A stretch of DNA of 64,000 nt from a virus: positions 1 through 64,000 of IMG/VR virus record IMGVR_UViG_3300047546_003518; one strand, 5' to 3'. Every line of letters starts with the position of its first letter. Position 1 is the first letter of the stretch. A program made the position numbers and the translations under genes. The notes under the pieces are model-generated. The model searched no databases. It was not told the DNA's origin and worked only from the letters and a program-made list of their open reading frames with translations. Below are positions 23,640-31,987 of this stretch, in pieces.

Positions 23640-23987
23640 TCACCAAGAAATGACCCATTGAAATGTGGTCTGGGTAGTTGAGTTGGTCTGGCGATCAACT
23701 GTATAACCAAGGTCGGTGAAGTATTGTACTACCTTAGCCATTTGCAAAGACTTGGCCCTGTCATCGCTAGCGCCAACCCATACATCGTAATATTCGGCTG
23801 CTAGTGCATAGCCGGTGTCGGCAGCATTCTTTGCCATGGTTGTTGTTGTAGATACAATGACTTGGTATCCTCCGGCTGCTGATTCTATTAGAATAAATTC
23901 TTCTAGGTCACGAACTTCGCGTAAAACTATAAGATCCTGCAGAGCTTTGGTTCTGGCTTCGCCAGCAGTTAACATTAATCTACTCAT
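23640..23987 (-). CDS. Conserved phage protein, unknown function
   Basis: 115 residues, helical N-terminus and strand-rich C-terminus ending in TTFQWVISW. Last gene of a minus-strand group from 31506; overlaps the next upstream gene by 4 bases (ATGA). No motif recognised. Its place among virion-associated candidates is the only hint. Confidence 0.65.
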   Translation of the reverse strand: MSRLMLTAGEARTKALQDLIVLREVRDLEEFILIESAAGGYQVIVSTTTTMAKNAADTGYALAAEYYDVWVGASDDRAKSLQMAKVVQYFTDLGYTVDRQTNSTTQTTFQWVISW

Positions 23988-24325
23988 AGTCCTAGTTCCT
24001 TCATTGCTGCGGCAGTTGCATCTTTGCTGATTTCAATCTTGTTTAGTTCTGCTTGATCTTGTGTATCTGCCGAAGGAACTGTTGTCAGTGTAATTTCGTC
24101 GTTATTAACATCAGAAATTAGTTTATCATTTTTTGCCTTGAATGTGGCCACTAGTTCTCGTATAGCATTGACCTGACCACCAGCACTGAAACCCATTTTG
24201 TTCAATGAGGCAATCATGTCTTTCATCAGAATTTTAGACTGGCCTTGATTCTGACCACGAATGATCAGCATCTTTACAGCATTAGCAAAACCCTGATCAG
24301 CTTTAACTAGTTCAAGCAGCGTCAC
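23984..24325 (-). CDS. Small helical phage protein, unknown function
   Basis: 113 residues from a GTG at 24325 (GGGAG 7 bases upstream). An alternative GTG at 24364 would overlap the previous gene by about 50 bases. Mostly helical (LLELVKADQGFANAVKML), no motif recognised. Coupled to genes on both sides. Confidence 0.6.
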   Translation of the reverse strand: MTLLELVKADQGFANAVKMLIIRGQNQGQSKILMKDMIASLNKMGFSAGGQVNAIRELVATFKAKNDKLISDVNNDEITLTTVPSADTQDQAELNKIEISKDATAAAMKELGL

Positions 24326-24935
24326 TCTTAATCTCCCGTCCAGTGGCTTCGGCTTCTGGGCCACTACTACTTGGGAAGATAGGAGCCGCTGCGGCGTCAG
24401 CAGCAGGTGCTGCCGGCTCGGCTGCTGGTGCTGGTCCAGTCAATCCTGAAATAGCGCCATCTAGGCTGTCTTTGGTTTGTGTTAGGGTATCAATTGCACC
24501 TTCTAGTGCAGTCTTGACTGTTTGTGCATATTGTTCACCAGCAGCATCACCAAAGCGAGCTTTGATTTGATCTACTAAAGTAATCATGTCGCTGCCTAGC
24601 ATGTCAGCAACATCTTCAATCATGGATTGAAATTCGTTATTCATTGCACGGGCAGCGATGACAACTTCTGCTTGCTCAATATTTTCGTCGTCTAAATCAG
24701 CTTCAAAGATTACCGCATCAACTTTGGCCATATCTTCGTAGATTTCTCTGTGAAGGATTGCCCTAGTATATGCTTCACCGCCCTTACTGGCCAGTGTGTC
24801 AATTTCTTCGTTTACACGTTGAAGTTCTTCGCGTAGGCGACGGCCACCTAGATCAGCTACTTCAATGCTTTCTTTACGCAAAGCCTTTTTTGCTGCCTGG
24901 GCCGGATTGGTTGATGTAATATCGTTAAATTTCAT
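24312..24935 (-). CDS. Helical phage protein with Ala/Pro tail, unknown function
   Basis: 207 residues. Residues 1-150 are predicted long helices (LREELQRVNEEIDTLASK), followed by an Ala/Pro-rich flexible segment (about 155-190). A TAAATA late motif and a GGAGAA site precede the ATG, so it is expressed late; a virion or scaffold role is likely but unproven. Confidence 0.65.
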   Translation of the reverse strand: MKFNDITSTNPAQAAKKALRKESIEVADLGGRRLREELQRVNEEIDTLASKGGEAYTRAILHREIYEDMAKVDAVIFEADLDDENIEQAEVVIAARAMNNEFQSMIEDVADMLGSDMITLVDQIKARFGDAAGEQYAQTVKTALEGAIDTLTQTKDSLDGAISGLTGPAPAAEPAAPAADAAAAPIFPSSSGPEAEATGREIKSDAA

Positions 24936-24952
24936 TGTGTTCTCCAGTAATC

Positions 24953-24958
24953 TATTTA
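24953..24958 (-). promoter_or_regulatory. Late promoter motif CTAAATAG
   Basis: About 17 bases before the ATG at 24935 and overlapping the stop of the basic-protein gene. Confidence 0.5.
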
Positions 24959-25222
24959 GCGTCTTCTTTTGTTTAATCTGGTTACTCTTTTGCTCAAAGG
25001 ATTAAACTTTTTGGTTCTTCTGGTTTTCATGATAATGCGGCCACGCATCCTAGCTTTGGTACGCTTAAACTGCATCCTCTTTTTAATGTCAACTTTTTTA
25101 CTGCAACTACTAGCAGAACTTACAACTCTACCTTTGCGTCGTCCAGAAGTACAACGCACTTTTCTAGCTATTTTTTTGCCTTTACGGGCCCATACAATCT
25201 TGGCTTCTACTACTATTTTCAT
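24956..25222 (-). CDS. Small, extremely basic DNA-binding-like protein
   Basis: 88 residues, over one third Lys or Arg, with runs such as RGRIIMKTRRTKK and NKRRR at the end and two or three Cys. The composition is protamine-like. A role in coating or condensing packaged phage DNA, or in ejected virion content, is plausible from composition and from its place among virion-associated genes; no family is recognised. It overlaps the upstream gene by 4 bases. Confidence 0.7.
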   Translation of the reverse strand: MKIVVEAKIVWARKGKKIARKVRCTSGRRKGRVVSSASSCSKKVDIKKRMQFKRTKARMRGRIIMKTRRTKKFNPLSKRVTRLNKRRR

Positions 25223-25512
25223 TTTGGCAAATGTGTTAGAAGGTAACCAAGCAAGCCAATTAAGCTAACAATTACTGTACCGGTCACAGTTACCATAACC
25301 TTGAACTTTTCATCTTTTGCATTGGATAGCATGGTCTTGATATCAGCCATGTTTTTGGAATTTTCAGATTTGAATGAATTAAAATCTCTATGAAGATTAT
25401 CAAGTCTAGTTTCAACTAGCTCAAATTTTTCTTCTAAGCGATTGTACCTTTCTGCACACAGTTCAACGTGCATTTCAAGACTGGTACTTTCCGTTATTTT
25501 CGTAGCGGCCAT
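25219..25512 (-). CDS. Coiled-coil protein with C-terminal membrane segment (XhlA-like)
   Basis: 97 residues from the ATG at 25512. A long amphipathic coiled coil (AERYNRLEEKFELVETRLDNLHRDF) is followed by one transmembrane segment near the C-terminus (VMVTVTGTVIVSLIGLLGYLL). This is the layout of XhlA/haemolysin-type accessory lysis proteins, so a role in host lysis or membrane attachment is possible. No second holin-like gene is adjacent. A late motif lies about 125 bases upstream. Confidence 0.6.
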   Translation of the reverse strand: MAATKITESTSLEMHVELCAERYNRLEEKFELVETRLDNLHRDFNSFKSENSKNMADIKTMLSNAKDEKFKVMVTVTGTVIVSLIGLLGYLLTHLPK

Positions 25513-25638
25513 GCCCTGGTAAACTCCGTTATTTTCCAATGTAAAATTACACAGCAAAGCATCGTGCTTTGAGTGTATTGTTTAGTTCAAATTTTGGAGC
25601 CAGGGTGAGTTGTTATAACGGATGTTAAATTTACTGTA

Positions 25639-25644
25639 TATTTA
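25639..25644 (-). promoter_or_regulatory. Late promoter motif CTAAATA
   Basis: In the 138-base gap upstream of the coiled-coil membrane protein; the rest of the gap shows no other signal. Confidence 0.45.
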
Positions 25645-25650
25645 GCCAAA

Positions 25651-26061
25651 TTAAAAAGAATCGTGCCTAATAAAAAAGGTGTTTGTTTGGGGTCCTGATG
25701 TGATAATTTTTCCGGGCAATTTAACAGTATCGTGCTTGCTGAGTTGCATTACTATGCCTTCGGCATCTTTCATTAAGGTTTCTTCGGTCATTTGTGCAAT
25801 GCCACTGGCAATCCACTTTAAGCAACAGACTCTGTGAACTCCATTGTATTCTGTGCCAAAATATCCATCTGTTAAATCCTGCGATTCAATAATCTCTATA
25901 CCGGCCAACAACGGTTGTCCTCTATTGGCTATAATGGTCATTAGCCTTGTGAGATTTTCTGGGCTGGTTGGGCTGATGTCATAGAGAGTCCAAGCAGTAA
26001 AAAACTCTGGGTCGGCTCCAAGGTGCTTGCCCGGAAGCATGTAAGATTTTTTGTCTGTCAT
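25651..26061 (-). CDS. Phage protein, unknown function
   Basis: 136 residues, soluble, mixed strands and helices, four Cys/His-containing positions without a clear metal site. Overlaps the upstream gene by 4 bases. No family recognised. Confidence 0.65.
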   Translation of the reverse strand: MTDKKSYMLPGKHLGADPEFFTAWTLYDISPTSPENLTRLMTIIANRGQPLLAGIEIIESQDLTDGYFGTEYNGVHRVCCLKWIASGIAQMTEETLMKDAEGIVMQLSKHDTVKLPGKIITSGPQTNTFFIRHDSF

Positions 26062-26843
26062 TTGGAACTATCAGTTTTAAAAATAGCATGTCCTAGTGCT
26101 GCTCCAATTGCAGCACCTGCGGCAACTTTGGCTATGGTTGAAAGAAACCCGTTGCCTGATCTGGAACCTACAATGCCGCCTGCACCAATGGCTGCTAGTT
26201 CGGCGTTGGCTACATCTGTTAACTCTAAGCCTTTGTTACGAGCTAGTGCTTCTAACACTGGCAATAGTTCGCTACGACGACCTCGGATTCTATAATATTG
26301 AAGCAGTCTGGTTACACACATTTGTTTTTGATATGTGGTTTGATTTTCCCAATCTGTCATAAGTCTACGCAGGCTCTTGTAGTTGCTGATATCAATGGCC
26401 ATTTGTCCTTCAAGTCTATACATGATACGAATGGCAGCAACTCGATCTAAGGTGCCGTCGGCAATACCTTTAAGAAATAGTCTGACCAATTTGCTGTTGG
26501 TTTTGAGTTGAGCAGCCAATGCTTTATTTTGTTCCGAGGCTTTGAGTCTCCCGGCTGCATCACCGTTTGGATTAAGCAAAATGTGCAATCCCTGATACAA
26601 GTCAGTACCGCCCACTCTTGGTAGTGCAAAATTTCCAAACATCAGTGTTCGTCTGGCATAGTCTTGAGCAAAAGGACGAGTTTCAAACTCTGCACTCAAC
26701 ATATACAATGTTAGCATGTTAAGAAACACACTATCGGCTGTGTCTCTAAGAGTCAGTTGAGACAGGTAATTGTTACGAAACATTTTACTTTCGTTACAAT
26801 TTTCTCTAATAAAACTAAAACTGTTGTCTTGTTCGTTTTCCAT
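26058..26843 (-). CDS. Phage protein with glycine-zipper C-terminus
   Basis: 261 residues, helical. The C-terminus IAKVAAGAAIGAALGHAIF has Gly/Ala spacing of a glycine-zipper membrane-interacting segment. Located directly downstream of the 1,074-residue protein and coupled to the gene after it. An ejected or membrane-touching virion protein would fit, but this is inference. Confidence 0.65.
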   Translation of the reverse strand: MENEQDNSFSFIRENCNESKMFRNNYLSQLTLRDTADSVFLNMLTLYMLSAEFETRPFAQDYARRTLMFGNFALPRVGGTDLYQGLHILLNPNGDAAGRLKASEQNKALAAQLKTNSKLVRLFLKGIADGTLDRVAAIRIMYRLEGQMAIDISNYKSLRRLMTDWENQTTYQKQMCVTRLLQYYRIRGRRSELLPVLEALARNKGLELTDVANAELAAIGAGGIVGSRSGNGFLSTIAKVAAGAAIGAALGHAIFKTDSSK

Positions 26844-26852
26844 TATACACCT

Positions 26853-29800
26853 TTACTTTTTCATAAACACAGGACGATTAACTAATTTAATTTTACCGTG
26901 CGGTGTATCTGCCACAAAGCCTTCGTGCCCTGACTGGCCTTTAACTGTTGCAAGCACAGAGTTATTCTGACTAGCGTGTGCATCTAGCTGAGCCTTGAGT
27001 AGATATTTTAAATTAACCAAAGCATTGGCCAATTTAAATACTGCGTCAAACCCAGCCTTGTTCTTTTCTAAATGTGCCATGACATTTTGTAACTTGTTGG
27101 CTGTCAGCTTACTGTCTGGACTGTTCAGCCAGTTAAGGAATTCTTGTTGGACAAATCCATCCTTGCCTTGGTAAGCTTTAAAATTCAAGAAGCTCTTGAA
27201 AATATCTGGTAGGTTAGAAATTTTCATTGAGCTAACAGTCATGTTATCCAGCAAGCGATCAATGGCTGGACCCTTGGATTGAATAAACTGTTGTACTTTT
27301 TCAATGTCGGCCTTGGGCAATTCAAATGCCTCAGATCTCACCTGCATCACTGGACTCAGTACCATTAAGCCTGGACTTGTTTTCAATGATTCAATTTCTG
27401 CAGGAGACATTGCTCTAGGCTCTTCTTCGGTTTTATCAGAGAAGTAGCTGTGTACCACAATACCAGCTTGACTCTTTTTAATCTTCTTACCTAGGTCACT
27501 GCTGGCATCAATGGTGTACTTTACCTTGAGAGGTTGAATCTCAAATACGCCGTTGTGTTCTTCCAGTGGATTCATCCACATCACATCGCCTTGAATAAAT
27601 CCACGGAATTTAACTGGTACCATCTTTTCCAACATAGGGAATAGTTTGGCCAACTGTGTGGAATACTCAAGTCTACCTGGCTCGTCGGGCTTGCGATTGT
27701 ACAGCATATCTCTAAACATTGTGCTACTGCGAGCCATACCATCATATTTCTTGGCACCAAATCCTGACTTATCTGTTAGAATAAATCCCTGATCATCTCG
27801 ACCAAATATAATAGCAGGAGTTCCGTCCCATTTGACTGTGGCTGTACTTGGATTCTTTGCAGTATGAACAATGGCCTCTAATGCACGACGGGCACCGGCT
27901 GAACCTTCTTCAAAAACTAGATCTTCAGGATGGTCGATGCGAGCCTTTGCTTCAGTGAGCATTACCTGCTGACGACCACGAGCAACCGCTTCTGTCAAAG
28001 ATTTTTTGACGACTTGTACACTTTCTTTAGGTGCAGGTGTTGCTTCTGCTTTAGAAATGAGAGCTTGTAATCTGGCCTTTACATCATCTGGCAGCGCACC
28101 GCCTTTGTCTTTGAATGCTTTTACATTTGCTGCTAGATTTTTAAGAGCAGCCGGTTCAGCAGAAGTTGGTGTAGTTGATGTAGTTGTTGTGGCTGTGGTG
28201 TCGCTGGTTGGAGTGGTTGTTGTAGTAGGAGTTGTTGGCTCTGTTGTTGGAGTAGTTGATGTAGTAGTTGCAGTGGTATCAGCTGACTTGCCGTCAGCTG
28301 GTTTAGTATCAGTTGGTGTTCCCTCGCCAGACTTTGTATCATCTTTCTTTGGTGGACTGACTCGTTTGACATTCTGTGTTGGTGCTGCGTGGCCTAAGAC
28401 TTCGTATGTTTTTGCCACTATTGCTGAATCAACTCCTTGCCCAGTCAAAAAGTCATGTAAATCTTCACTGTCCATTGGACTGCCGGCCTTTTCCCAAGCC
28501 TGTCTAAGTTTATCTGCTGTTACCTTATTGGTAATATTGCCACCCTTGACTGCAAGCTTTTGCAACAACTTGCTGGCACTGGTTTGGATTTGAGTTAGTA
28601 CTGCTGGATTTTCATAGATATACTGAATAGCTTCAAACACGGCAAATTGCTTACCCGGAGCAAGCCTTCTGCTTTCCAAGGTGAATAATTTTTTAGCACT
28701 ATCCTTGTCGATGAACAACCTATGCACTTTCCTTGATGTGTCGCGCTGTATGTTATTCACTCGATCTGTTGATGGATCATCGATGATTCTGTCAAAGAGG
28801 GCGCCGCCTAATAATTCCCATTCTTTGCCGGCTTCACCAGTCCATTGAGCACTACTTGGATCACCAGCGGCACCAAACTGAACAATGTCACCAACCTTGC
28901 GATTACCTGGTCCGCTTTTTTCTTTGTCCTTCTCTGTGTCAAACGCTGTGCCCTTTTCTTCTGGCTTTTCAGCGTCTTTTTTGTCACCAGGCATGGCAGA
29001 TGCGGCTGCGGCTGCGCCTTGTCCAAGTGCAATTATGGCATCACCAACACCATTAATACCGTCTCGTACTGTGTCAAAGACAGCAACATTAGATAGTGTC
29101 TCACCGGACTGCTGAGCTGCCGCTGCCAATTTGGCTGCATACTCTGCTGTACTGACTTCGGCTAACTTTGCATAAAAGGCCTGATGTGCTGATGCAAAGG
29201 CTGCGGCATCTCTTTCTGCTGATTGAAATACTTGGTCTCTTAGGTTGTCCAGTACTTCATAGTCAGCTTTAAACATTGGCATGTTGCTGACATCAATATA
29301 AGAACGACCGTTGACTTCTACCATCATGTTCACATCACCAATAACATCATTTACTGGTGTAATGTTTGTGGTAATCTTATAGATATCAGCAATGCGGTCA
29401 AATACTGCCAAGATGCCGTCCTTGACCAATTCTAGGGCCTGACCTGCCAACCAAGTAATGGCATAAGTCTTAAGACCTCGTCCAACTGCGGTAGATAGCT
29501 TTTCGCCTTTGACTAGTTCTAAAGCACTTCTAAGCACAAGTGCAACAACTGTACCAGCTGCTGGACTACCAGCAATGCTGGCAATCACTGTCATTAAACC
29601 AATTACGGCTGCTGAAGTACCTGGGTTATCTTTGGCCCATTGTCCTAAGCTGTTAATACCCTTCATGACTCTGCTATCGTCGCCCAAAGAGGTCTTAATA
29701 GTTTTTTTCAGTTTTTCAAATTTTTGATCTGCGGCTTGGACTGGAGTGGTTGTTTGTAGCCATTCGCCAAACTGATCTGCAATCTTGTTTGCTTCTTTGG

Positions 29801-30077
29801 CATAATCAACGCCTTTACCAATTAGTGTTCTATTGTTACCAGCGGCTACTGCGCCACTTTCAATACCTTGAAAAATCTGATCAACTTGTGCCTTGGTCAG
29901 CGGTGCTTCCGTCAGCATTGCATGAATCAGTGGAGTAAATTGATTGTATATGTAATTTACAACTCTGGTTTGATCTTCAGTGAGGCCACTAACTGACTCA
30001 GCAAGAATTTGTCTGCTATACACAAGTCCTTCATAAAGCTTTTGTCGTTGTACTGTGTTGACTTCTTTTAATTTCAT
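26853..30077 (-). CDS. Giant virion-associated protein with C-terminal KxDG nucleotidyltransferase-like domain
   Basis: 1,074 residues. N-terminal 350 residues are helical with a hydrophobic stretch (about 155-185). A Thr/Pro low-complexity linker occupies about 600-640. From about 710 on, ATVKWDGTPAIIFG (KWDG 749-752) with GFIQGDVMWMNP and GIVVHSY resembles motifs I, III and IV of covalent nucleotidyltransferases (DNA/RNA ligases). L-x-E|A/S sites like those cut by T4 prohead protease gp21 occur at LAE|S (25-28), LTE|A (55-58), LTE|A (694-697) and LTE|A (707-710); the last two would free the ligase-like domain. It may be packaged in the head and ejected with DNA. Function inferred. Confidence 0.6.
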   Translation of the reverse strand: MKLKEVNTVQRQKLYEGLVYSRQILAESVSGLTEDQTRVVNYIYNQFTPLIHAMLTEAPLTKAQVDQIFQGIESGAVAAGNNRTLIGKGVDYAKEANKIADQFGEWLQTTTPVQAADQKFEKLKKTIKTSLGDDSRVMKGINSLGQWAKDNPGTSAAVIGLMTVIASIAGSPAAGTVVALVLRSALELVKGEKLSTAVGRGLKTYAITWLAGQALELVKDGILAVFDRIADIYKITTNITPVNDVIGDVNMMVEVNGRSYIDVSNMPMFKADYEVLDNLRDQVFQSAERDAAAFASAHQAFYAKLAEVSTAEYAAKLAAAAQQSGETLSNVAVFDTVRDGINGVGDAIIALGQGAAAAASAMPGDKKDAEKPEEKGTAFDTEKDKEKSGPGNRKVGDIVQFGAAGDPSSAQWTGEAGKEWELLGGALFDRIIDDPSTDRVNNIQRDTSRKVHRLFIDKDSAKKLFTLESRRLAPGKQFAVFEAIQYIYENPAVLTQIQTSASKLLQKLAVKGGNITNKVTADKLRQAWEKAGSPMDSEDLHDFLTGQGVDSAIVAKTYEVLGHAAPTQNVKRVSPPKKDDTKSGEGTPTDTKPADGKSADTTATTTSTTPTTEPTTPTTTTTPTSDTTATTTTSTTPTSAEPAALKNLAANVKAFKDKGGALPDDVKARLQALISKAEATPAPKESVQVVKKSLTEAVARGRQQVMLTEAKARIDHPEDLVFEEGSAGARRALEAIVHTAKNPSTATVKWDGTPAIIFGRDDQGFILTDKSGFGAKKYDGMARSSTMFRDMLYNRKPDEPGRLEYSTQLAKLFPMLEKMVPVKFRGFIQGDVMWMNPLEEHNGVFEIQPLKVKYTIDASSDLGKKIKKSQAGIVVHSYFSDKTEEEPRAMSPAEIESLKTSPGLMVLSPVMQVRSEAFELPKADIEKVQQFIQSKGPAIDRLLDNMTVSSMKISNLPDIFKSFLNFKAYQGKDGFVQQEFLNWLNSPDSKLTANKLQNVMAHLEKNKAGFDAVFKLANALVNLKYLLKAQLDAHASQNNSVLATVKGQSGHEGFVADTPHGKIKLVNRPVFMKK
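28140..28290. repeat. Low-complexity Thr/Pro codon run
   Basis: Near-continuous ACA/ACT/ACC/CCA-type codons encoding the Thr/Pro linker of the giant protein; reads as GTT/GTA repeats on the plus strand and creates a spurious Val-rich plus-strand frame. Confidence 0.8.
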
Positions 30078-31258
30078 TTCATTAATTCCTTGAGTATAGC
30101 TAACTGTTCGGGTGTAATTGTTCCACCAGAGGCCAAATGTTTTTCCAACTCCTCAACGAATTTTCCTGCATCATCAAGTGGGTTGGCTTCTGGCTCTCCG
30201 GGTGCAGTAGGAGCAGTAGGAGCAGGAGCAGATCCGTACTTGCTTTGATCAAGCATCTTGATCACAGTTCTAGCCCATTCTGTGTACAAGTTTAAAGATT
30301 GTTGTGGCTTTCTTCCTGTGGCTGCTTCATCAGCTGCCAATTGTAACCAAATTTTAAATTGTCCTTGTACGGCTTCTGTTACGGAATTAATTACTGCATT
30401 TAATGGGTCTGATTGAATGCCTGTCGGATTATGCTGTGATAAAAATCTCTTATACTCACCAGGAGTCAAAATAACTGGTGTTTTTGATATCAACTCAGTT
30501 AGTTGAGCAGCAGTCATTACCGCATATCTCTTTCTAATACGCTCATTGAGATAATGAACAATGATTAAGTTTTTAATGTTGTCTATGAAATCTTGATTCT
30601 GCTTTAGTCCGTTTGCTGGATCTAATAGAATATCTAATATCTGTGCGCCAAGCTCTTCAAATTTTTGCTTGAGTTCAGGATCCATTTTAAATGGTGTTTC
30701 GCTTAGATCCTCGCCAGTGGCTATGATAGTGGCTGCGGCAAGAGACAAGCAAATACCGTCAAGTGCCTTTTCATATTTTAAGTTTTCAATGGCTGTTGCT
30801 TCGGCTCCGCCAGCCACCTGTACAATTGCGTCAACAATGGCATTTACTCCGCCACCGGCCACAGTAACCACAGAACGCTTGTTGTTTTTAATAAGCTCGG
30901 CAATTTGAGCAGCACTCACAGGATCTGAACTAGTTGTGCCAGCGGCTGTGGCTGTGCCGGTTTCTTTAGACGATACTGCTTCGGCAGATTTCAACCCAAG
31001 CTTGATCATTGCAGTTAAAGGCAACGGTACTTGATCTCTTTGTATCTTGGCAAAGTTTTGTCCGGCTTGCTTGCGAAGCTCGCCTACCAGACCCACTTCA
31101 ATAGCATCAGCTAGTTTCTTTAATGCGGCACCTTCGCCTTGTAAACTTCTAATAAAGCCGGTAATACCGTCGCCGCCGGACATACCAATTGCTTTACCTA
31201 CTAGGTTATCAATAAAGCCTTCTTCAAGTGGTGTGCGTTTTAACTCAGTTACTTTCAC
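30074..31258 (-). CDS. Helical virion-associated protein with prohead-protease-like site
   Basis: 394 residues, mainly helical with Ala/Gly-rich segments and a Pro/Ala linker near residue 345 (APAPTAPTAPGEPEAN). Near the start, TPLEEGFIDN contains LEE|G (11-14), the consensus cleaved by T4 gp21, which would remove a 13-residue propeptide. Its 3' end overlaps the giant protein gene by 4 bases. Probably an internal head protein; not recognised by family. Confidence 0.6.
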   Translation of the reverse strand: MKVTELKRTPLEEGFIDNLVGKAIGMSGGDGITGFIRSLQGEGAALKKLADAIEVGLVGELRKQAGQNFAKIQRDQVPLPLTAMIKLGLKSAEAVSSKETGTATAAGTTSSDPVSAAQIAELIKNNKRSVVTVAGGGVNAIVDAIVQVAGGAEATAIENLKYEKALDGICLSLAAATIIATGEDLSETPFKMDPELKQKFEELGAQILDILLDPANGLKQNQDFIDNIKNLIIVHYLNERIRKRYAVMTAAQLTELISKTPVILTPGEYKRFLSQHNPTGIQSDPLNAVINSVTEAVQGQFKIWLQLAADEAATGRKPQQSLNLYTEWARTVIKMLDQSKYGSAPAPTAPTAPGEPEANPLDDAGKFVEELEKHLASGGTITPEQLAILKELMK

Positions 31259-31506
31259 TGTTCGTTTTCCTTGATAGATCGTACACCGCGAGTAAACTTA
31301 GCTGGATCACCATTTTTGATGGCCAGTTGTAGTCTACGAATTAGTTCGTCGGCTTGGTGCTGCGGATAATTTTGGTGAATTACTTCCGTTAGGTTGATAA
31401 TTCGCGCAATGGCTTGCACAGCTAGACTTTCCACAAGAAAATGCTTGTCTTGCTTGGGTACTAAGCCGGTAATTTCGTCTAAAATGCTGCGGGTTTGTTT
31501 TCTCAT
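31255..31506 (-). CDS. Small helical phage protein
   Basis: 83 residues, helical, unknown. First gene of the minus-strand group to 23640. CATAAATA of the palindromic promoter lies 10 bases before the ATG, leaving a leader of about 4 bases. Confidence 0.65.
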   Translation of the reverse strand: MRKQTRSILDEITGLVPKQDKHFLVESLAVQAIARIINLTEVIHQNYPQHQADELIRRLQLAIKNGDPAKFTRGVRSIKENEQ

Positions 31507-31516
31507 GATGATACTC

Positions 31517-31532
31517 TATTTATGCATAAATA
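31517..31532. promoter_or_regulatory. Palindromic back-to-back late promoters
   Basis: TATTTATGCATAAATA is a perfect 16-bp palindrome, so a CATAAATA late element faces each way: leftward to the gene at 31255-31506 and rightward to 31555-31986. Confidence 0.65.
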
Positions 31533-31554
31533 AACTTATTAGGAGACTCAACTC

Positions 31555-31986
31555 ATGCAACTTTCAACAGGTGCAAAAGAAATTCGTGCGCTAGCCGAGC
31601 GTTTAGCACAGATCAGCGAACTTGATACCAATGCCGATACTGGCGAGCCTGGACATGAAATCAATGCCAGCGAACTTGCCCGCTTAAAGCTGGCTCTAAA
31701 GCCACTGGTCAGTGATGAGCTACAGAGTCGCTTTATGCAGGTTTTGAACAAATTATCAGCAGAGCAGCCAATTACCTTTGCTGAATCCAAGCTATTGACT
31801 GCGGCTTTTGCTAGCATGGCTGACATCATTGCCAGTGATAACTCATTGATCCAGAGAATGCGTAGCGACATCCGTGATTTTAATGTATCAGCTGAGGAAG
31901 ACGAAGCTGATATTGCAGCTGATGTAAAACCAGAACTTGGTGCTACTGAAGAAGAACCAATGGTTTCTAAATACGAGCCAAAATAA
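31555..31986 (+). CDS. Acidic helical phage protein, unknown function
   Basis: 143 residues, helical with an acidic C-terminus (AEEDEADIAADVKPELGATEEE). GGAG lies 11 bases before the ATG and a late motif 22 bases before. A lone plus-strand gene between minus-strand groups; it stops one base before the helicase gene's end. Function unknown. Confidence 0.65.
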   Translation: MQLSTGAKEIRALAERLAQISELDTNADTGEPGHEINASELARLKLALKPLVSDELQSRFMQVLNKLSAEQPITFAESKLLTAAFASMADIIASDNSLIQRMRSDIRDFNVSAEEDEADIAADVKPELGATEEEPMVSKYEPK

Positions 31987-31987
31987 A

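Noticed and set aside
24969-25268. Hydrophobic plus-strand frame of 99 codons resembling a membrane protein
   Set aside because: It is the complement of Lys/Arg codons of the basic protein, which produce Leu/Phe codons in antisense.
28006-28593. Val-rich plus-strand frame of 195 codons
   Set aside because: It is antisense to the Thr/Pro linker of the giant protein; low-complexity composition keeps it open and there is no ribosome-binding site or promoter.
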